A stretch of DNA of 39,130 nt from Methanoculleus sp. Lineage in GTDB: Archaea > Halobacteriota > Methanomicrobia > Methanomicrobiales > Methanoculleaceae. The notes below the pieces were generated by a model that had not been told where the DNA came from, searched no databases, and was given only the letters and a program-made list of their open reading frames with translations. The DNA lies in contig NZ_JAJGBK010000018.1 of assembly GCF_020696975.1 (NCBI RefSeq), positions 1-39,130 on the forward strand. Reading direction: 5' to 3'. Each line of letters starts with the position of its first letter. Positions within the stretch are counted from its first letter, which is position 1. Below, piece after piece: positions 9,046 through 16,069 of the stretch. The translations under genes were made by a program, and so were the position numbers.

Positions 9046-10089
9046 TCAATACTGGAAATTAATGTTCCAAGTATGGCTTAATGTATGGTAAGTGGTCACT
9101 CCATTGTAGAATTGCCCGTCGGCCTGAAGATTCAAGATCCTGTACGTGCCACTGCTGTGCTGACTCACTGAACCGACGCTCCCTGGTTTCATACCCCCAG
9201 TCGTTTCTTTCGCATCATCGCTGTTGAAGAACATCTCCCACTTTGCTTTCTCGGTGCCGGTGCTGCTCCGGTCGTACGTCGTCACTTCGGGTTGATCGTA
9301 ACTCCAGCTCCATGTTGCTGAAGCGCCTCCGGTGCCCCCCGTTATGGATACCCCGATTGTTTGTGCTCCCGTTTTGGTTCCAAGAGGATCCCACTCATAC
9401 TGTTCGGGGCTACCGAATGTTCCTGCAGACCAATCGTGTAGCATAGTCCCCATTCTATTCTTCCATGAGATCATCTCAAAAGCCTGACAACCTGGCTCCA
9501 TGGCAAAAATCTGTTTGATCGCAAACCAATCTTTCGTACTGTCTCCATCGTTTGACAACTGTTGAAGTTCATAATTGTCCGTCACACCACCATACGGGCT
9601 CAGATAGTAGTCACCGGTCATGAGACCAATTGTTACCCACTCAGCACTAGCCAGTGCTCCTGCTTGCTCAGCAACCGCAAGTTGTGGATTGACAATATTT
9701 GAGTCATACCATTCCTGTGCTTTCTTCTGGATGATGGAAACAGATTCCTCATCACCTGCAAGCCCGACGTACTGAACAGGGACTCCACGAGCGTCAAGAG
9801 TGAAACCATAGGCCACGATTTCGGCGCCTTCGGGCACAACTGGATCGGCCAATACGAGTGGCGCATGACTTTCGGTCCTCTGTTGGGAGTTGTCGATCAC
9901 GCTCTCCCTCATCTCTTTCAAGTCACTCAGAGTTATCGGATTTGTGAAATCTGTAACTCTGTAAACTGACGAAACATCACTGTTTCCGGTGTTTATCGAC
10001 GTTGCGCTCACCGCAGGCGCCACAACCATACTCACCAGAAACACGGCGAGGAGCCCAGAAAGTGCCCGCATTCCAATCTTTCCATTCAT
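9046..10089 (-). CDS. Secreted protein of unknown function
   Basis: The ATG at 10089 is chosen because GGAGG lies 8 nt upstream and the product then starts with a clean signal peptide (GLLAVFLVSMVVAPAVSA). The longer frame from 10188 reads through the leader. The mature protein is about 320 residues, acidic and rich in Thr, Ser, Gly, Trp and Tyr, with a segment TWSWSYDQPEV and a C-terminus resembling beta-strands (TYRILNLQADGQF...HTWNINFQY). It has one lone Cys and no recognised domain. The gene is visibly AT-richer than its surroundings, which suggests transfer or fast change. It is expressed from a promoter of the same type as 12264 and 17392, with a leader of about 160 nt. Confidence 0.65.
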   Translation of the reverse strand: MNGKIGMRALSGLLAVFLVSMVVAPAVSATSINTGNSDVSSVYRVTDFTNPITLSDLKEMRESVIDNSQQRTESHAPLVLADPVVPEGAEIVAYGFTLDARGVPVQYVGLAGDEESVSIIQKKAQEWYDSNIVNPQLAVAEQAGALASAEWVTIGLMTGDYYLSPYGGVTDNYELQQLSNDGDSTKDWFAIKQIFAMEPGCQAFEMISWKNRMGTMLHDWSAGTFGSPEQYEWDPLGTKTGAQTIGVSITGGTGGASATWSWSYDQPEVTTYDRSSTGTEKAKWEMFFNSDDAKETTGGMKPGSVGSVSQHSSGTYRILNLQADGQFYNGVTTYHTLSHTWNINFQY

Positions 10090-10232
10090 TTCATTTTCCT
10101 CCGATAACTCCCGGAGGCAGGAGAGGCATACCTTCAAGTACGGGAAGCGCACACATTCCCTTTGCCTCCGGGCGCGCGGGACGTTCACCCATCCGATTCG
10201 CTACTGGCCGGGTGAACCTCCGCACTGGTGCA

Positions 10233-10250
10233 GGCGCTGCCTGCGGCACC
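10233..10250 (-). promoter_or_regulatory. 5'-terminal leader hairpin of the 9046-10089 transcript
   Basis: On the minus strand GGTGC pairs with GCGCC around the loop CGCAGGCA. It begins about 27 nt after the TATA box, so probably at the very 5' end of the mRNA. A second perfect 8-bp stem (GTTCACCC/GGGTGAAC, 10183-10190 with 10210-10217) lies in the same leader. Position and loop resemble the hairpins at 12100 and 17300. Confidence 0.4.
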
Positions 10251-10269
10251 TACGATTGAGAACTCAACG

Positions 10270-10310
10270 TCCCTCTATATCCCTTTTCCGGCCCAATCAG
10301 CTACACGTCG
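10270..10310 (-). promoter_or_regulatory. BRE/TATA promoter of the 9046-10089 gene
   Basis: On the minus strand GGGCCGGAAAAGGGATATAG matches, in sequence and spacing, the promoter facing 11972 (TGGCCGTAAAAGGTATATAG). An AGCT and a CGAC-type element lie a further 10-20 bp upstream in both. Confidence 0.6.
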
Positions 10311-10666
10311 AGGCGTTTCAATCCATTTTGCCCCAAAGCATGCCGCAGCCGGCCGGGGCCTGCGTTGCACCGGCCGATAAGGGAACCTGCATGGCAGGGG
10401 AGACTCGGTGCTTTGGGGTCGTGCCTGCCCGGTAGGGAAGGGTTCCGGACGACATCCTGCTTGGCAGCAGCGCACGATCCCGACCGAGCCGTGCGCTGAG
10501 CGCTGTGGCTCCCGATCGAGACTCGGGTTTCGGCTGCAAGTGATCCCGGCGACACGCATCTACGCGTCGGGTCCGCGAGAGCGACTCCATATCCGAACGT
10601 AACCCCTACAGTCTGGGAGCCGGGGAGGCGCCAAACGACGGAGGGCAAACACCTTGTCGCCGGGAC
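10311..10666. other. Non-coding region rich in inverted repeats (possible structured RNA)
   Basis: No credible protein is encoded. Inverted repeats include CCCCAAAGCA (10331-10340) with TGCTTTGGGG (10409-10418), enclosing GCCGG/CCGGC and CCTGC-atg-GCAGG stems. CAGCGCACG (10468-10476) pairs with CGTGCGCTG (10490-10498), and CCCGA (10511-10515) with TCGGG (10523-10527). Some such pairs are expected by chance in GC-rich DNA. I could not match the region to SRP RNA, RNase P RNA or a known riboswitch. Confidence 0.3.
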
Positions 10667-11482
10667 CTAACCTGATAGGACCTCGTGGCCCTTTGCGGCA
10701 GGATAACTCCCCGTGCCGGGATGCCTGGAAACGGGGAGGTCTCCCGTATACCGGTTGAGAAATTCCCGTGCGCCCCCGAAGAGCCTGTAGCGGACAAACC
10801 GCCCGTCCCTCTCTGCGGTGACGATCCCTTCTGCCTCGAACTCCTGCATGTGCCGGGAGATCGTAGGGCCGGAGAGCCCGAGCCGTTCTGCGACATCACT
10901 CCGGGTTGTGTCCGGGGCTTCGAGGAGATGCGTGAGTATCATCCGGGAGGGTTCTTCCTGCAGGCTGATGAGAATGCGCTGTTCTAAGTCAGTATACCCC
11001 TGGTTCCGGGCGAAGTGCCCGGTGCGGTTCCGGTGGTCCACGGCGGCCACCTTGCCTTCCCGGATGAGCAGATCGAGGTGGTATCGGAGCCGCCCTCGCG
11101 ATGCACCCGTCAACTCACTGAGTTCCCCGGCACCGGCACCCGGGTTGGCGACGATCTGCCGGTAAAGGTCGCTCCGGAAGTCGTCGTCGAGGACGGTGCG
11201 CTTTGTTATCCGCCGGAACCCGAGCGACACGAGGAGGCTGAGCACGTAGAAGAGTTCGCCCATATAAGGGAGCCCGGGCAGGGCCATGAGCAGGAAGTAG
11301 AGGATCATCACCCGGGGAGGCAGGTCCCAGAACGTGATCTCCTCCGGGTCGCGCCACTCGCCGGTGTACTCCTCCGTCATCGGCTCGACCACGTAACCGG
11401 CGGTTGCCGTGCCCGGGAGTACAAGGGCCGCGAGGGTCACGGCAACGAGGAGAATGGAAGAGATCCGGCTCCACTGCACCAT
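10667..11482 (-). CDS. Membrane-anchored transcription regulator with two winged-helix domains
   Basis: 271 residues. A signal-like first helix (about 8-28) is followed by a short outside loop rich in Glu and Pro, and two close membrane helices (about 57-92: MILYFLLMALPGLPY and FYVLSLLVSLGF). The cytoplasmic half then carries two helix-turn-helix units. The first (about 105-155) contains AGELSELTGASRGRLRYHLDLL, and the second (about 170-235) contains SDVAERLGLSGPTISRHMQEF followed by the wing RDGRFVRYRLF. This layout suggests a one-component sensor that binds DNA from the membrane. It lies 47 bp after the exported protein at 11529 on the same strand and next to a symmetric divergent promoter that it may control (inference). 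Confidence 0.8.
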   Translation of the reverse strand: MVQWSRISSILLVAVTLAALVLPGTATAGYVVEPMTEEYTGEWRDPEEITFWDLPPRVMILYFLLMALPGLPYMGELFYVLSLLVSLGFRRITKRTVLDDDFRSDLYRQIVANPGAGAGELSELTGASRGRLRYHLDLLIREGKVAAVDHRNRTGHFARNQGYTDLEQRILISLQEEPSRMILTHLLEAPDTTRSDVAERLGLSGPTISRHMQEFEAEGIVTAERDGRFVRYRLFGGAREFLNRYTGDLPVSRHPGTGSYPAAKGHEVLSG

Positions 11483-11528
11483 GCTGGATGATCGCCGGAA
11501 GAGACGTTCAATGTTTCGATCTTCGCCG

Positions 11529-11972
11529 CTAGGATGTTACTATTGTGTAATCCTCGATCCCGGTCACCTTATCTCCGTAGATCTCGAACCACCACGTTCC
11601 GGGACTCAGGCCGGCGGAATCCTTTATGCGCAGGTAGATCCTCCCGTTCACGCCGTCGTACGCGTCGTAATACGGCCCGAGAACGGAGTCCGGCGCGTGA
11701 ACTGTCAGCCGAAGTGAGTCGGACGAGTCGCCCCAGTTCAGGTCGACGATGAGCTCGGTTTTGCCTGCGGGAACGTAGGTCGAGTACCAGTTCGTCTCGC
11801 CCTGTGCGATGCTGCCAGCGGTCATCGGTGCAAACAGCGGGTTTTCTTTGGATATCGTGTCCCCGGCCGGGGTTACGACGTAGCCGTGATTCTCCGTCTC
11901 CTGCGCCGCCACGGCCGGGACCAGCAGCGCGGCGACGATCATGATAACCATTGCGGTTTTGCAGAAGTTCAT
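11529..11972 (-). CDS. Small secreted protein resembling a PPC (pre-peptidase C-terminal) domain
   Basis: 147 residues. Residues 1-23 form a signal peptide ending AVAAQ. The rest is one beta-sandwich-like domain: GETNWYSTYVPAGKTELIVDLNW, then SLRLTVHAPDSVLGPYYDAYDG, then LRIKDSAGLSPGTWWFEIYG. This order (polar strand, LxVxLxW, LxLTVxxPD, GxWxFxIxG) is typical of PPC-like domains found on secreted proteins. No peptidase is attached, so the domain stands alone. Its TATA box at about 12001-12010 leaves almost no 5' leader. The gene precedes the membrane regulator and diverges from 12264. Confidence 0.65.
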   Translation of the reverse strand: MNFCKTAMVIMIVAALLVPAVAAQETENHGYVVTPAGDTISKENPLFAPMTAGSIAQGETNWYSTYVPAGKTELIVDLNWGDSSDSLRLTVHAPDSVLGPYYDAYDGVNGRIYLRIKDSAGLSPGTWWFEIYGDKVTGIEDYTIVTS

Positions 11973-12000
11973 AGACGATCGAAGAGGAATTTCTAAGGCA

Positions 12001-12072
12001 TCTATATACCTTTTACGGCCATTGCAGCTCCGTGTCGCGCGATACGAAGCTTTTGTGGCCGTAAACTATATC
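12001..12072. promoter_or_regulatory. Symmetric divergent promoter with central palindrome
   Basis: Two TATA boxes face outward, minus-strand GGTATATAGA (12001-12010) and plus-strand AACTATATCC (12064-12073). The 64 bp from 12007 to 12070 form an imperfect inverted repeat centred at 12038/12039, with 23 of 32 positions matching between half-sites. Matches include TTTACGGCCA, AGCT and a core CGTGTCGC/GCGATACG with one mismatch. This serves 11972 on the left and 12264 on the right. Confidence 0.65.
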
Positions 12073-12099
12073 CCACCTTACTTCCTGACAAAACAGCGT

Positions 12100-12175
12100 G
12101 GATACCGCATGCGGTGTCCCGCCGGGGGCCGGGAACCCCGATCGCCATCGTATCCCGGCTCCCAAAAGCGTGCCC
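12100..12175 (+). promoter_or_regulatory. Conserved structured 5' leader element of the 12264 gene
   Basis: It starts about 30 nt after the TATA box, so close to the transcript start. Hairpin 1 is GGATAC/GTGTCC around CGCATGCG. Helix 2 pairs GGGGGCC (12124-12130) with GGCTCCC (12157-12163) and encloses GCCATCG (12144-12150). The order and most bases recur at 17300-17373. The function is unknown. Confidence 0.5.
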
Positions 12176-12263
12176 AGAGGGCAATAGGGCTGTTAGCGCT
12201 CGAAAGAGATAGCCGTTACGGTTCCGTGGTCCTCCCGGGTATGCACAAAGGAGGAATGGAACC

Positions 12264-12722
12264 ATGAAAACGAAATCTCTTTCCGGAATCAGCGCCCTCA
12301 TCGTGGCGCTGCTGGTCGTCGGCGCGATCTTCGTGCCGGCGGTGAGTGCAACGACTTCGGAGAACGCACGGGATGGCACTGCTGATACAACTACCCTGAA
12401 TCAGGTTGACAGGAGAGGCGATGATTTCCTGGACTGTTATGGATGGCTCACCAAGGAGACAAACTGGATCCGATATGGTGGATGGGCGTGGTGCAGTTAT
12501 CCGGCAGAGCGCCTAAACATCAAGGTCTCTCTCCGTGACCGGGCCACTGATCAGGATCTGGGCTACACCGCTTACTCGGGCGCTAACCTTGATTACATCG
12601 AAGCGCAGGATAATCTTGAAGTGCAACCACCTGCCGGAAGTTATTATACCCACACCCGGGCATGGAGTGCAGGGCCGTCTCACGACGTATTACATAACTC
12701 TCCCACAATCACCTGGCCATGA
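12264..12722 (+). CDS. Small secreted protein of unknown function
   Basis: 152 residues. The signal peptide is about residues 1-29 (LIVALLVVGAIFVPAVSA). The mature region is about 120 residues, rich in Trp, Tyr, Asp and Arg, with two cysteines placed to form a disulfide (FLDCYGWL and WAWCSYP). A segment LNIKVSLRDRATDQDLGYTAYSG looks like beta-structure. No family is recognised. A very strong AAAGGAGG lies 9 nt before the ATG, and a long structured leader (12100-12263) precedes it. A T6 run at 12759 separates it from the PepSY-like gene, so it may be the most abundant product of the unit. Confidence 0.65.
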   Translation: MKTKSLSGISALIVALLVVGAIFVPAVSATTSENARDGTADTTTLNQVDRRGDDFLDCYGWLTKETNWIRYGGWAWCSYPAERLNIKVSLRDRATDQDLGYTAYSGANLDYIEAQDNLEVQPPAGSYYTHTRAWSAGPSHDVLHNSPTITWP

Positions 12723-12758
12723 GGGAGCATGCTTATGAAAGAGACGGCCAATCTCCCC

Positions 12759-12764
12759 TTTTTT
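12759..12764 (+). terminator. Possible U-tract terminator/attenuator after the 12264 gene
   Basis: CCCC followed by six T lies 37 bp after the stop codon of 12264-12722 and 33 bp before the next start. Archaeal polymerase can stop at U-tracts alone. Partial read-through into the downstream pair is plausible. Confidence 0.35.
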
Positions 12765-12796
12765 CTCAGGCCATTCCGCAGCTCAGGAGTTCTACC

Positions 12797-13726
12797 ATGA
12801 CAAACAAACTCACAGGCATTCTTCTCATTCTCTGCATAACGGGGGTTCTCATCGTCGCTGGTGTCTGGTTTTCCGTGACCGCCGCCGACCCTCTGCCGCC
12901 GGAACCGCCGCTCTCCCCCACCCCCGGGACGACGCCGACCGGTGACGGCATCACCGAGGCGGAAGCAAAGACGATCGCCGCTGCCGCCCTCCCTGATATC
13001 GTCCGGGCGGAGACCGCGAGGGTCCGGCTCGAACGCGGCCTCTTCGACGTCTCCGACTCCAACGCCACCCGGCAGGCCCAGGTCCGGGTCGATGCCCGGA
13101 CCGGAGAGATAACCGGCTTTGTCGTCCACGTTCCGGCCCTGGCAGGCCGACCGGCCGAGCCAGTCCTCACGATGGAGGAAACGTACGGGATCGCGGAGGA
13201 GTTCCTCGCCGACCGGGGCGAGACTGCCGACCTCGCGGCCGCGGTCGGAAAGTACTACACCCCCCACAAAAACGAGCGAACCGGCGAAACGGTGGCCGGG
13301 TACTACGGTGTCGCCCTCCATCGCTCCATCAGGGGTATCCCCTGTGCCTGGAATGGCTGTTGGATTGACGTTGACGCGGTCACCGGCGAGATCCGCCGTT
13401 ACGATCGGTTCTGGGACCTCGACGCGGCGCGGTGTACGGCCGATACCGAACCCGCGATCACCGCAGAGGAGGCGGAGGAGAGTGCCAGGGGCTACATCCA
13501 GGACACGTACGGGGAGCTTTCCGGACTTACCTTCCGCTCCGCGACGCTCGTCTGGGCCGACAACTCCGCCCCGGCGACGGGTGAGGTCCCGCTCGCGTGG
13601 AAGGTCTCGTTCGACGACGACTACTACCGGTCGCTGGGAACGCTGCTCACCGCCGCTGTCTTCGTCGACGCCCGGACCGGGGAAGTCCTTTCCTGCGACT
13701 ACTACCGCCGCCCCGGGGCTGCCTGA
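12797..13726 (+). CDS. PepSY-like exported/anchored protein, copy 1
   Basis: The ATG at 12797 is preferred (CAGGAG about 9 nt upstream, and the product then begins with the membrane helix LTGILLILCITGVLIVAGVWF). The frame extends back to 12719 but those residues have no signal character. The 309-residue product has repeated PepSY-type units: EAEAKTIAAAALPD...ARVRLERG, then VRVDARTGEITGF near 100, WIDVDAVTGEIRRYDRFW near 200, and FVDARTGEVLSCDYY at the end. PepSY domains occur outside the membrane and are linked to protease inhibition or metal and redox binding. It is a clear paralog of 15051-16049 and is followed 9 bp later by a permease. Confidence 0.75.
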   Translation: MTNKLTGILLILCITGVLIVAGVWFSVTAADPLPPEPPLSPTPGTTPTGDGITEAEAKTIAAAALPDIVRAETARVRLERGLFDVSDSNATRQAQVRVDARTGEITGFVVHVPALAGRPAEPVLTMEETYGIAEEFLADRGETADLAAAVGKYYTPHKNERTGETVAGYYGVALHRSIRGIPCAWNGCWIDVDAVTGEIRRYDRFWDLDAARCTADTEPAITAEEAEESARGYIQDTYGELSGLTFRSATLVWADNSAPATGEVPLAWKVSFDDDYYRSLGTLLTAAVFVDARTGEVLSCDYYRRPGAA

Positions 13727-13735
13727 GGAGGGAGC

Positions 13736-14752
13736 ATGGAAGTCGGGCGCATCTTCACCATCGCCGGGAAGGAGTTTGCCGATGCCCTGCGGGGCAGAAA
13801 GTTCCTCCTCATCTTGGGCATCTTCCTCGCCATCGCGTTTGTCGGGGCGATGCTGGGACTTCAGAATTACGCCTCGAATCTTGAGATCTACACGAAGGCT
13901 TTGAGGCTGGGAGCCGATTTCTCGCCTCACTGGAGTATCCGGCCGACGATCCTCTACGTCTTCATGCGGATGGGAGAGACTGTCTCGATCCTTGGTGCAG
14001 TGCTCGGGATCGCCATGGGGTTCGACCTCATCTCCGGTGAGCGGGAGGAAGGATCCTTAAAGGTGCTCCTCGCCCGGCCGGTCTTCCGGGACGAGATCAT
14101 CACCGGCAAGGTCCTCGGCGGCGCGATGATCCTTGCGCTTGCGACCGGCCTTGCCCTCACGATCACCCTCGCCCTCCTCCTCATGGCCGGCCACCTGCCG
14201 CTCCTCTGGGAGTTCTGGCTGATCCTCGTCTTTGGGGCGGTCACGTTCCTTTACCTGTTCGGCTGCTTCGGGATCGGGCTTGCGATGTCGGCCGTCTCCC
14301 GCCGGAGCGGGGAAGCACTCCTCTTCTCCCTCTCGGCCTTCTTCATCCTCTCGCTCGTCGTTCCGGCCGCCGGAGCGGCCGTCGCCGATCTGGTCGTCGG
14401 GAAGACTCCGGAAGCGCCGCAGATCGTCGACGAGAAAGACCTGGATCTCTGGTATGCCTACCAGGAAGAATTCGATCAGCACTTCACCCTGCGAGCGAGT
14501 ATCGTCCAGGTGGCAAACCTCTTCTCACCGGAGTGGAATTACAAGGAGATCACGCAAGCGGTCACCAAACCCAACTTCTACCTGATCACGCACGGCCCTG
14601 CCGACGACTCCTTCTACTACCCGGCCGACGCGGAGCCGGAGTTCGGTGTGATCCTCGGCTACCTCTGGACCAGTATCGTCGCCCTCCTGCTCATCCCTGT
14701 TCTTTTCCTCGGTTTTGCCTATGCCAGGTTCCTCCGAATCGACCTCCGATGA
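13736..14752 (+). CDS. ABC-2 type permease, copy 1
   Basis: 338 residues with about six membrane helices. The first follows the family opening AGKEFADALRGRKFLLILGIF. A large outside loop lies before helix 2, then the conserved MGFDLISGEREEGSLKVLLARPVFRDEIITGK segment that marks ABC-2/NosY-like permeases, four more helices, and an outside loop (about 220-300) before a final helix ending YARFLRIDLR. Such permeases normally pair with an ABC ATPase, but none is adjacent. GGAGG lies 5 nt before the ATG. It is a paralog of 16070-17098. Confidence 0.85.
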   Translation: MEVGRIFTIAGKEFADALRGRKFLLILGIFLAIAFVGAMLGLQNYASNLEIYTKALRLGADFSPHWSIRPTILYVFMRMGETVSILGAVLGIAMGFDLISGEREEGSLKVLLARPVFRDEIITGKVLGGAMILALATGLALTITLALLLMAGHLPLLWEFWLILVFGAVTFLYLFGCFGIGLAMSAVSRRSGEALLFSLSAFFILSLVVPAAGAAVADLVVGKTPEAPQIVDEKDLDLWYAYQEEFDQHFTLRASIVQVANLFSPEWNYKEITQAVTKPNFYLITHGPADDSFYYPADAEPEFGVILGYLWTSIVALLLIPVLFLGFAYARFLRIDLR

Positions 14753-14774
14753 TCTCGATCCGCGGGCTTCCCAG

Positions 14775-14797
14775 GAACCCGGCAAACCGCCGGGTTC
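14775..14797 (+). terminator. Perfect 9-bp hairpin after the first permease gene
   Basis: GAACCCGGC and GCCGGGTTC flank a 5-nt loop, 22 bp beyond the permease stop codon. No U-run follows, so it could stabilise the 3' end instead of causing termination. Confidence 0.4.
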
Positions 14798-14856
14798 TGT
14801 GACCTCCGGGGCTTGTTGGACTTTCTGCACGCGCTGGCAAACTTTCATCTACTACT

Positions 14857-14907
14857 CCGGCTGCAGGCGACCGGGTACGCGCACTCTGCCTGCAGCCGGT
14901 TACCCGG
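14857..14907 (+). other. Perfect 12-bp inverted repeat interlocked with a 7-bp repeat
   Basis: CCGGCTGCAGGC (14857-14868) matches GCCTGCAGCCGG (14888-14899). CCGGGTA inside its loop (14871-14877) matches TACCCGG just outside (14901-14907). The region is non-coding and lies upstream of the second PepSY-like gene. Confidence 0.5.
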
Positions 14908-14967
14908 CTTGGATGTCGAAGCAGCGCGCTCCGATGACAGATGAGCTCGTTCTTTCCCTGGGCCGAG

Positions 14968-15018
14968 AGCCTTCGAATGCCCGGATAAATCGGTGTTTGT
15001 CACAGAAAAGGTATATGA
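14968..15018 (+). promoter_or_regulatory. Promoter of the second PepSY/permease pair
   Basis: CAGAAAAGGTATATG holds a BRE/TATA at about 15007-15016, 35-40 bp before the ATG at 15051. The 52 bp align without gaps to 17226-17277, and the TATA box is 43 bp from the shared AGCCTTCGA in both. Confidence 0.65.
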
Positions 15019-15050
15019 GAGAACGTCGACGCCTCGATTAGGAAAAGTGC

Positions 15051-16049
15051 ATGAGTAACATGACTCTCAACAAAACCAGTTGCACCCTCGTGACGGTGCT
15101 TCTCCTCCTGGCCTGTGCGGCAGCATCGGCGGGGTGTACCGGGACGAATGCGGATGAAAACGGATCGGCTGCACCGACGTCGCCGGAAGCGACAGCGTCA
15201 CCCGGGGCGACACCGGCCCAACCGTCGTCAGGCGGCTTGCTCGGTGAGGAAGAAGCGCGTTCGCTTGCCGTGGCCGCACTGGAGCGGGAGATGCCCGGAA
15301 TTCGGATCAAACGGGTGGTTGCCGAGCCGTACGATGTGCAGACCTATGGCGACGTCTGGCGGTTCCGGGTGAAAGCGGAAGACGACCCCGACCTGGAAGG
15401 CGATATCAGTGTATGGATCGATGCCGCCGACGGGGAGATGGTGTACTTCCTGGATGGCCGCGACTATTATCGGTCCGCCGATCCCGCGATCACGATCGAC
15501 GAGGCGGAAGGGATTGCCGAAACATATCTCCGGGACCGAAACGAGGGTTTGGATGTCGTGAAAATCGCCGCTGTACTCTCGACGCTGGATACGCCGCTCG
15601 GGAACCGGACCGGACCGTATCATTTCGCGTATCGGCGCTCGATCGACGGCGTTCTCTGCCTGTATGACGGAATCGTCCTTGATATCGATTCGATCGACGG
15701 CCGCGTTGTTTCCTATCATAAAGCCTGGAGAGTATCGGACAACGACACCATGACCGATCCGGCCCCTTCGATCACCAAGGACGCGGCGCAAGACCGGGTT
15801 CTGGCGTATCTCAATGCCACGTGCGGCACTGACCCCGGCGACATCGCCGTCCGATCGACCGGGTTGTTGTGGTACGATCTGGCTGCACAGCACCGCCGGT
15901 CACAAGACCCGGTTACGGTGCCTCTTGCCTGGCGCGTCGAATTCGATGACGAGTGGTACCGGTCGCAGGATCCGCCGCGAACGGCCACGTTATGGATCGA
16001 CGCACATTCGGGGGAGGTTCTTAGTGCTGCATATTATAGCTGCATATAA
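15051..16049 (+). CDS. PepSY-like lipoprotein, copy 2
   Basis: 332 residues. The signal sequence ends in a lipobox-like ASAGC (Cys about residue 29), followed by a Thr/Ser/Pro-rich linker typical of surface lipoproteins. Then come the same units as copy 1: EEEARSLAVAALEREMPGI, VWIDAADGEMVYFLDGRDYY, IVLDIDSIDGRVVSYHKAW, and the closing PLAWRVEFDDEWYRSQ...WIDAHSGEVLSAAYY. Copy 1 has a plain membrane helix where this one has a lipobox. GGA lies 7 nt before the ATG. It lies 20 bp before the second permease. Confidence 0.8.
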   Translation: MSNMTLNKTSCTLVTVLLLLACAAASAGCTGTNADENGSAAPTSPEATASPGATPAQPSSGGLLGEEEARSLAVAALEREMPGIRIKRVVAEPYDVQTYGDVWRFRVKAEDDPDLEGDISVWIDAADGEMVYFLDGRDYYRSADPAITIDEAEGIAETYLRDRNEGLDVVKIAAVLSTLDTPLGNRTGPYHFAYRRSIDGVLCLYDGIVLDIDSIDGRVVSYHKAWRVSDNDTMTDPAPSITKDAAQDRVLAYLNATCGTDPGDIAVRSTGLLWYDLAAQHRRSQDPVTVPLAWRVEFDDEWYRSQDPPRTATLWIDAHSGEVLSAAYYSCI

Positions 16050-16069
16050 CAACCTGAGGAGGTAGTCCG

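Noticed and set aside
10311-10330. GGATTGAAAC on the minus strand, like the end of a CRISPR repeat
   Set aside because: A single short match with no repeat partner nearby; expected by chance.
10311-10666. SRP RNA, RNase P RNA or cobalamin riboswitch
   Set aside because: The conserved cores of these RNAs were not found on either strand.
12253-12267. Tiny upstream frame ATG GAA CCA TGA overlapping the 12264 start
   Set aside because: The GGAGG is too close to its ATG to serve it and is well spaced for the main ATG.
14857-14907. Classical H-type pseudoknot
   Set aside because: One linker would be a single nucleotide across a 12-bp stem, which is not feasible if both stems form fully; alternative folds are more likely.
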